Assembly (NCBI RefSeq): GCF_000003195.3
Contig: NC_012876.2
Coordinates: 46,185,276 to 46,249,275, forward strand
DNA: 64,000 nt
Reading direction: 5' to 3'
From: Sorghum bicolor
Taxonomy: Eukaryota > Streptophyta > Magnoliopsida > Poales > Poaceae
The notes under the pieces were generated by a model, which made no database searches, was not told the DNA's origin, and saw nothing but the letters and a program-made list of their open reading frames with translations. This document shows positions 57,773 to 64,000 of the stretch, piece after piece (positions within the stretch are counted from its first letter, which is position 1; each line of letters opens with the position of its first letter). The position numbers and the translations under genes are program-made.

Positions 57773-59900
57773 AACTCCCCCAAGCTTACCTCATGGTCGT
57801 CCCTAAGCAAGGATAATCTCAGCGATGGATCAGAAGTTGTTGTAATGCCTTTAAAAGTTGACGGTACACATGCTTTTAACTAATATCTCATCTTTGAGTT
57901 AGAGTAAACTGTCAATACTTAAAACTTATTCATTTTACCTTTCACCACGGGACTTGTAACCGTCACTTCTGTCTTGAGCAGTTAAAAGATAGAACAGTCT
58001 GGTCAAGTGCCATGTCTCTTATTCTTGATCAGCTACAGCTCTAGAGTTTTTGCAGATTTTTAAATAAAACTCAGAGATTCCTTGTATGACTCTCTCTGAT
58101 CTCTCTTTTGTGGTATTTCTGGATCTTTACCAAGGCAATTATGGTATACGCCTTCTCTCAAGATATGTAGTATTTGTGGTATACGGCATAGTGATATTGC
58201 CTTCTCTCTCATCCTACTCTAATAAGGCTTTAATATCTGGAGCTCATAGGTGGGAGATAAAGTATACATACTTACAAGACATTTATTGTATAGTCAAACC
58301 GTGGATCCAAAGAAACAAATCAATAAGTCAAATCAAGATGTGCATGTGTGGCGAATGAATGGCGTATGGTGATGATGGTGATAACAATGGTGAAAGTCTA
58401 ATTCTAACTTTGCTTTTTGAGGGGATACATACCTTTCTTGCTCTTTGAAACTTTGTGAAGAGAATGAGATGCTCTATATTTTCTTTTTCTTTCCTCTCAG
58501 GTGGGTATTTTGTACCCCTAATTCTACTGTCGAACACTTGTCCATTTTTACCTCTTGTCTCACTTTTTCTTTTCTTTCGAGGTTTCGGGCACTTGCCCCT
58601 TTTTATTTCCTCGTATATCTTTTTCTCTTTTTTAGAGCACTCATCTCATGAAATAATATAGCAAGTGGTAGTAACCAAGATAACTTGAGCATTTATTTCA
58701 TAGGGCAAAACAAAAATGTTTTTGGCTATTCTATCCCGGATTAGGAGTAGAATATTTTTGGGTGGTTCTAGAGATGGAAATGGGTGGATATATGTGGATG
58801 CATATTTCCGGAGTAGAAACAGCATGTGTGAGCGAACGTGCAAGTGAATCTTGATTTAACCACATGACAAGCTCCTAAGGGTCTACACAGCTTGACCACA
58901 CTCAATGCTCATAAGCAGTAAAGTAAATGTGTGGCTCAAAATCTAGCAAGCATGTATATATGGCTGTGGTAGGAATTTAAACTCTCATCATACAGGAACT
59001 CATCATGCAATATTTTAAAGATTTTCAAAGATAAAATTCTCTAGAATTCTAGCATGGAACATATAAACAACAGCTCAACCTTCTCGTATCATATCCGTTA
59101 ACAACTTAGACTTCAGATCAAGTTTTCTTCCCACAAGTTTAGGTTTAGAGCAAGCTTTAAATTATAACAATTATGCCTAAACTTGACAGAGAACTTCAAA
59201 TTTTAAAAATTAGGCAGAGCAACTATTCATCATATCCATGCTAGAGTTTTATTATTAAGATTCAGTTTAGCATAACCACTTTATTTATTAAACACACTAA
59301 ACAAAAGATATATATAAGCATAAAATCTTTATTTGGTTTTTCATGTTTATGTATAGTTATATTATAGTATAAGTATAAAGATAGATAGAAATACTTAGCG
59401 AGATAAATGGGGGTGCTCTCCCCCAAGCTGAATTTTGATGTAATTTCTTCTGATGTAGCTAGCAGGTGGCAGAGGTGTATTTGAAAGTCGGCAGTACCCT
59501 GACAGCGATTAGAATGTCCTCCGTTTGCTAGTCTTCTTTGATCCAGAAATTTTGTGGAGCTCAAATAGACAACAAAGCTTTATGGAACTGATTAGGTGTT
59601 AGCATAAATATTTAGCCTTTATCATGTTGAGCCTCCTCAATAAATGTTACTCTCTACTTTTATATTTTCATTTTATAAAGCAGAAAAGAAATATTTATTT
59701 TATTTTTATGCCACCACAGTGAATGTACTTATGGGTTTTATGCCACTTGTATACTCACATGGGGCTTACTGTTTTTTAGCATTTTTATTTTCTTTTTAGG
59801 ATAGTACGAACATGATTAACTAAGCAAACTATTTTAAAATAATTGAAAGGGAAAGGATAACTACCAAGTTTACCTCTTGGCAAGGCATTCGGTGTTTTTA
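57773..59900 (-). repeat. Polypurine tract and 3' non-coding region of N
   Basis: Starts with the purine tract at 57773-57788; colinear with the corresponding parts of H and G1. Short frames are not conserved beyond nucleotide similarity. Confidence 0.75.
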
Positions 59901-59927
59901 AGTCCTCCGAACGGGACTCTCCGTTTT

Positions 59928-60671
59928 CTAGTTGTCCTGGGATTCGTTGGGTGGCGTAGTCGGTGCTTTCGGCGGCGCCTCTTCTTCATGTATAGTTATC
60001 TTCTCTCTCCACACCTGACTTGGTGCTACGGTCTCCTCAGGATAGTTCTGTTTAAGCTGTATGTCTTCTGATCTTACTACTTCTCCTTCATAGTCTGCCC
60101 ATCCGTCCTTGATAATTTCCCTCCTCTGGTTGCGGTTGCGTCGTTTTCTTCTTGTCCTAACCTGCTTAGAGTCTTCAATGATATAGTTAGGGTCAGTAAA
60201 ATAGCAGCGTACCTTCTCTGAGGGGAAGTGCATATGGACTTCTCTAGTTCCAATGTAGATGATTGCTTTAACAGTGCTGAGGAATGGTCTTCCAAGGATG
60301 ATAGGTGGATCGTATTCGTCTTGTCTTATGTCAATAACCTGAAAGTCTGTGTAGACAAAATGATCATCTATTTTGACAGAGACATCAGTCACTATACCTT
60401 TAACCTCTCGAAATGTCTGATCTGCCATCTAGAGCTGAATGTATGTTGGTTTTAAGGGCATGGTTCCGAACAAGAGCCTATAGGTGACTGCGGCCATTAT
60501 GTTGACGCCCGATCTGGTGTCGCAAGTCGTCTTGTAGAAGTTGTATCCATTTATGGAGCAATAGATGCTTGGCATTCCTGGGTAGTCCTTCTTGGTCAGA
60601 AACGGTGATTTAAGTCGATGATCTTGACCTTCATGAGCTACATTGACCATCTTAGCTGACTCGGTCCACAC
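59928..60671 (-). pseudogene. Protease-like protein of N
   Basis: Best-preserved copy of the family's second protease-like domain. Minus-strand frame with CSINGYNFYKTTCDTRSGVN followed by IMAAVTYRLLFGTMPLKP, one UAG (60429-60431) where G1 has CAG, then MADQTFREVKGIV, YDPPIILGRPFLSTVKAIIY, MHFPSEKVRCYF, a basic RTRRKRRNRNQRRE tail and KDGWADYEGEVVRSED, ending ESQDN-stop. The active site is D-T-R-S-G rather than D-T-G. Athila-type protease by resemblance; the basic tail may bind nucleic acid. Confidence 0.75.
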
Positions 60672-60719
60672 TTGCTTGTTCCTGTTCCTCCTATTGGTCC
60701 TCTTCCTTTTTATTTTTCT

Positions 60720-61187
60720 ATTTCCCCTTCTTTTTATCTTTTCTGTTGCTAAGTTATGCTTATCCGATTAATTATCTTTGTCACTATTCATTACTTTATA
60801 TATCCTTTATGTGACACTTATCCCTGTATGAAAGAGTTAGATAAATGTTCTCAATTATACATGCAACGATAGATACTCAATCTTACATTCCATTCTATAA
60901 TCAACATTGATGAATGCTAATCCCTTCCCAGTGGTAAAAATATAAATAACGATACCTAGAATACTTCCCGGTTAAAATGCTACATCGGTATTAATCTGTG
61001 CGCTTGCAGATCCCATTTGTTATTTATTTAGATGAGCAATTGCATATTTCAATACCTCGTCTCTCATGTCATGCTGGGGATGACAACTTGGCTTAAGTGG
61101 TATGAGGGATAGGTTTGGCATTTTTGGCGTCGTTATCAGAATTAGAAAACTAAGTCTACTTTTGGTAATGACGTTAAGAATACCCAA
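60720..61187 (+). repeat. Inverted LTR segment inside the 5' LTR of N
   Basis: Plus-oriented copy of 56122-56560 (TACCCAACA end at 61187), i.e. opposite to the rest of N. It begins near 60720 and joins U3 sequence at 61188 (CCTTGATCCTTTAGG). About 820 bp of LTR between the U3 and this segment is missing compared with the 3' LTR. Confidence 0.8.
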
Positions 61188-61534
61188 CACCTTGATCCTT
61201 TAGGTCGATGGAGCGTAATCCCGAAAGAGAGTTCTGATTGGACTCCAACAGGGGGCGGGCGCCCTAGGCCAGTCTCCGTTCTGCCTCCGCTTCGTTCCCG
61301 TGGCTTCTAGAGTCTTCTAGATGTAAGATAATTGCGCGGTACGTTGATATCTCTATGTAATCCTGACGTGTGGGCCTTTCTTCCGTATTTCCTGATAACC
61401 CCCTGCAGAAATAGACAAACACCAAAACTCGTGGAATTCTGTCATATAAAACCCTAAGTCTAGATGTTGATTTCATTTGGATACTTTTCTTTGTTTATTT
61501 GATAATTAAATTTGATACTTAAGGACCGTCAACA
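61188..61534 (-). repeat. 5' LTR (U3 part) of N
   Basis: Matches 57405-57772 of the 3' LTR but retains only one GC palindrome (61253-61264). Ends TGTTGACGG on the minus strand at 61534. Confidence 0.8.
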
Positions 61535-61630
61535 CAAGTATGAGCAAATCTAGAGGATATACTAAAGATTGATTTGGGGTCATCGAACTTGATATCAGTC
61601 TGTTTCGGTATTCAGATGAACCTTACATCT
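61535..61630 (+). pseudogene. TNP2 DUF4216-like domain of CACTA-3, resumed
   Basis: Frame SMSKSRGYTKD, a UGA, then FGVIELDISLFRYSDEPYI, the expected continuation of the domain interrupted at 56121. It ends at the LTR of M. Confidence 0.8.
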
Positions 61631-62692
61631 TGTCGAGGATATCAGTAAGGGGTATCCTAACTGATGTATATAATGAGACTATCCGTACATAAGTCGAGGC
61701 CCCCAACTCGACGCTCTACCCATTCAAGCGTACGGTCATCAACGGACACAGCCTCGAAGACAGAAAGAGTGTCGAGCGAATCGATCAGGGCTCGAGCGCC
61801 AACTAGCGTCGAATACAGAAACAGGCTCGAGCGAATCAGGAGGCGTCGAGCGCAAGGACGCCGCCCGCTGCCTAACGCGCACACAGGATCCAGGGCATTT
61901 AATGCGCCTATCGCGTTCCCACCTAACACGCCAGTCACGGGAAGCGTGGTAGGGAACAGGCACCCGTCCCGTCCCGTCATTCTTTTTGCAGCCTTCCCCA
62001 CCAAACAAATCAGAGCGTGTCAGGACGCAGGAAGCAGAGTTGGAACGTCTAATCAAGCCCCCCTCGTGACGTCCAAAGTCAACGCACTAGATAGCAAGGC
62101 GCTACACGGTGTCTGACCCTCGACCAGACCTGTTCCCTTCCTGGGGAAGGGTTGGGCGTCGAATGACAATACCGCTACCACTCCGACGTATCAGCCGCTA
62201 TGACGTACTGGCGTGCGGCAGACAAACCAGTCCAAGACAGTGCATAGAGCAGGATACAGGGGCACGCGTAATCATCATCAAGCTAACAGGACAGGACGGC
62301 TCGAGACCACGCTGGTACGGAGGCCTCGATTAGGTCCGCGCGCCATACCTCTATCGACCCCTACTCTGACGCCTGTACTTGTACCCTAGGCCTCTCCTTG
62401 GAACTATAAAAGGGGAGGCCCAGGAGTGATATAGGGACATCACATAAGGCATCACAACACTCATACGCCGTAGAACCTCCATACCCCATCCCACTTCATA
62501 CACGCTTGTATTCACCCCTGTACAAGCACTTAGGTGCAAAATAATACAAACTCTCCTCCCCCGCTGGACGTAGGGCCTTCTCTTGCCCGAACCAGGATAA
62601 ATCCTTGTGTCTTTTTGCATCACCATCTGGAAAAGGGAGCACGCATACAAATTCACTCGTTGGTGTGACCCCCCGGGGGGTAAACACCGACA
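61631..62692 (+). repeat. 5' LTR of M
   Basis: 1062 bp; starts TGTCGAGGATATCAG and ends AAACACCGACA. U3 contains repeated TCGAGCG motifs (61770-61855). TATA box TATAAAA at 62405-62411. The right end is fixed by the primer site; the left end by the break in the transposase frame and the TGTCG/CGACA inverted repeat. Confidence 0.8.
62405..62411 (+). promoter_or_regulatory. TATA box of the M LTR
   Basis: ACTATAAAAGGGGAGGCCC, a standard plant TATA context about 290 bp before the LTR end. Confidence 0.65.
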
Positions 62693-62693
62693 G

Positions 62694-62712
62694 TTGGCGC
62701 GCCAGGTAGGGG
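62694..62712 (+). other. Primer-binding site of M
   Basis: TTGGCGCGCCAGGTAGGGG, one base after the LTR end, the form common in Tat-lineage grass elements. I do not name the tRNA. Confidence 0.7.
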
Positions 62713-62750
62713 TCCTGCGTGTTTTTCACCGATTTCCCACTCCTTTCCAG

Positions 62751-64000
62751 ATGGCCACTCTCGCTTCGCCGATTCCGCGCTCCACGATGATTTGGTTTGG
62801 GAGTCTCGAGTTCATGTCTACCGGCTCCGGCTATGACATGATCTTGCTCTCGATCAAAGGACCGGGAGGAGCCCGCGTTGCGCCAGCACGGTCAAGGGCC
62901 CCGAGACGCCCTCGCCACCACGCCTCCCCGCCCAAGAAGAGGCGTGGACACCACCACTGTCGCCTTTCTGCCTCGTCATGACCAGCCGTTCGTGCCAGGC
63001 AGGAGGTGACACAGGAGTCGACAGCCCCACACGCTAGAACCGTGGGCCTGACGGCTCGGCACCGCGAGGATCACGCGACGACAAGAGGTGACGCGTGCTC
63101 TCCCCCGCCGCTAGGCTACTTCCTCACGGGCTGTTCACCCCAAGAAGAGCATTGCCATTCGGCTTGGACAATGCCGCGGCGTCGCTCACCAGGACAATAT
63201 GTCCAAACGCCCAGACGTACGTGGAGAGACCAATGGTCCTCCCACGCGCCCCTGAAGCACAGCGGCAGACGTTCGAGTTACCAGACTTCTCGCAGGTACG
63301 AGGCCTCTGCCGCCTGGGCCCTAGACGGTACACGATTACCTCCCTCAGGCAGCAGCTACTAGAGGAAGGATGCGGATGCTTCTACGCCGCCGAGCCGGAC
63401 TCTGGCTCAGAATCCGACAGCTACGACCCTACTAGGGAATGCTATCACATCGACGGGGCAGTAGAAACTACCGACGAAACACAAGACGCTGCTGCTGGCG
63501 GTCGAGCCCCTGCAGCAAGGGAAGACCCCAGGACGCCTGGGAACGACGGTCAGGTCGACCCCCCTCCTCCGGAGGACAGAGCTGCGCAACTTGCGCAGCT
63601 ACGAGAGCTCAAGACAAAGCTTGACGAGGATCGTGAGCGACTTGTTCTGCTTGAACAGATCCTCAAGCAGGACCTGCCTTACCCGCCCGGCGGAAGTGTC
63701 CGCAGATGAGCTCGAGAGGTACATCGGCAGATCGTCGGAGACGTAGAGCCTGAACAGCCCGTCAGCCGTTTCCCTCGAGCAGGCCAGAACGTTGTGGCAG
63801 CAACAATGCTGCTGCGAAACATGCCAGAGCCATCGAACTCCCAAGCACGACGCATCCGAGACGAGGTGCAGACTCTGCTCTAGGTGGCGGCAGTTCAGCA
63901 GGCCAAAAGCTCGGCTTGTCGACGTCGAGGAGCGGCCACCAAAAAGCGTGATGAGCCAGCCCAAAACGAAAAGGAGGTGTTGGTCCATCAGCAGCCACCC
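62751..64000 (+). pseudogene. gag: Gag of M, broken
   Basis: The first ATG (62751, MATLASPIPRST) runs to a stop at 62979-62981. The main gag frame is 63095-63709, with an acidic serine-rich part (DSGSESDSYDPTRECYHIDG), a proline-rich linker and a heptad region QLRELKTKLDEDRERL typical of Tat gag N-termini. After a stop at 63707-63709 the next frame continues with HRQIVGDVEPEQP, NVVAATMLLRNMPEPSNSQA and a stop after VQTLL. At least two frame changes; nothing indicates a functional product. Confidence 0.7.

Larger units (their letters stand above)
56122..61534 (-). mobile_element. Element N: minus-strand Athila-like non-autonomous element in CACTA-3
   Basis: 3' LTR 56122-57772, internal 57773-60715, rearranged 5' LTR 60720-61534. 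Flanks are CAAGA (56117-56121) and CAAGT (61535-61539), four of five bases equal. The interrupted transposase frame resumes immediately after 61534. It encodes only a protease-like protein; RT and integrase are absent. Confidence 0.85.
51611..61630 (+). mobile_element. CACTA-3: CACTA transposon with TNP2 pseudogene, split by N and cut by M
   Basis: Left terminus CACTACCAAATTTTATCTCT at 51611 (preceded by TAG). It has GTTGCAAC-type subterminal repeats (51650-52080), a tRNA-like relic, a GC-rich block and a TNP2 gene from 52953. The coding sequence is interrupted at 56121 by N and resumes at 61535 within the same conserved domain, then stops at 61630 where element M begins. The right terminus is outside the window. 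Confidence 0.88.
61631..64000 (+). mobile_element. Element M: Tat-lineage Gypsy retrotransposon, right end outside window
   Basis: 5' LTR 61631-62692 with TGTCG...CGACA ends, primer site and gag. Inserted in CACTA-3 after CATCT (61626-61630). Higher GC and CpG content than its neighbours. Confidence 0.85.

Noticed and set aside
30899..58843. Similar ~65-residue frames in the 3' regions of G1 (30899) and N (58646, minus), beginning MHV and containing RKYASTYIHP
   Set aside because: Their similarity is no greater than that of the surrounding non-coding DNA, and they diverge by frameshift after about 45 residues.
63139..63250. Sequence LPFGLDNAAASLTRTICP in M, resembling the RT motif region of Gypsy elements
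   Set aside because: It precedes the gag coiled-coil region, close to the LTR, and lacks all other RT motifs; part of gag by position.
1..64000. Endogenous pararetrovirus, CRISPR array or host gene
   Set aside because: None seen: all RT motifs belong to Ty3/Gypsy lineages with LTRs, there are no regularly spaced identical short repeats with unique spacers, and no intact non-transposon protein is recognisable.

Overview
The window is plant nuclear DNA, almost certainly from a grass and probably of the sorghum/sugarcane type. The evidence is Athila-like Ty3/Gypsy elements primed by tRNA-Asp, a Tat-lineage Gypsy element, CACTA DNA transposons with TNP2-type transposases, and a Tourist-like MITE flanked by TAA. 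I found no intact host gene, rRNA gene, functional tRNA gene or CRISPR array. Essentially every base can be assigned to a transposon, and most elements sit inside other elements. The species and the family names beyond lineage level are inference.

Left block (1-40671) is a stack of insertions five levels deep. The oldest layer is a minus-strand, protein-poor Athila-like element (H; 3' LTR at 1-354, 5' LTR remnant at 40293-40671). A CACTA element (CACTA-1, 1497-35664, 3-bp duplication AAT) lies in H. A plus-strand Athila-like element (G1, 2960-33249, duplication GCTAG/GTTAG) lies in CACTA-1. G1 carries two insertions. In its 5' LTR is a very long LTR-like unit (A, 3898-17347, duplication CTAAC), which itself contains two relatives, B (5377-10054, GGGTA) and C (10537-14772, ACAGG). 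In its internal region is a complete Athila-like element (E2, 18266-27577, ACAAG) with gag, pol and a third ORF. E2 is the only nearly full coding element here, and its pol carries frameshifts although its two LTRs look about 99% identical by eye.

Middle block (40672-51566): a plus-strand G1 relative (J) faces H head to head and keeps its LTR, primer-binding site and two protease-like remnants. It is joined abruptly to a chromovirus gag-PR-RT fragment (K), then to an inverted Tat-type protease fragment (L), then to a left-truncated minus-strand CACTA (CACTA-2).

Right block (51567-64000): a second TNP2-type CACTA (CACTA-3) starts at 51611, only 44 bp from the end of CACTA-2, so their 5' ends are back to back. 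Its transposase is split by a minus-strand Athila-like element (N, 56122-61534) with a rearranged 5' LTR, resumes in a recognisable reading frame at 61535, and is cut again at 61631 by a Tat-lineage element (M) whose LTR, primer-binding site and gag run off the window.

The most unusual structures are these: the ~4.2-4.7-kb LTR-like units A/B/C, with a ~190-bp internal periodicity and spliced, acidic exon-like segments; a paired GGGCGCCCGCCC module before the TATA box of every Athila-like LTR, which recurs inverted upstream of E2's third ORF; and an Athila-like family that has lost RT and integrase but keeps traces of two protease-like domains in tandem.
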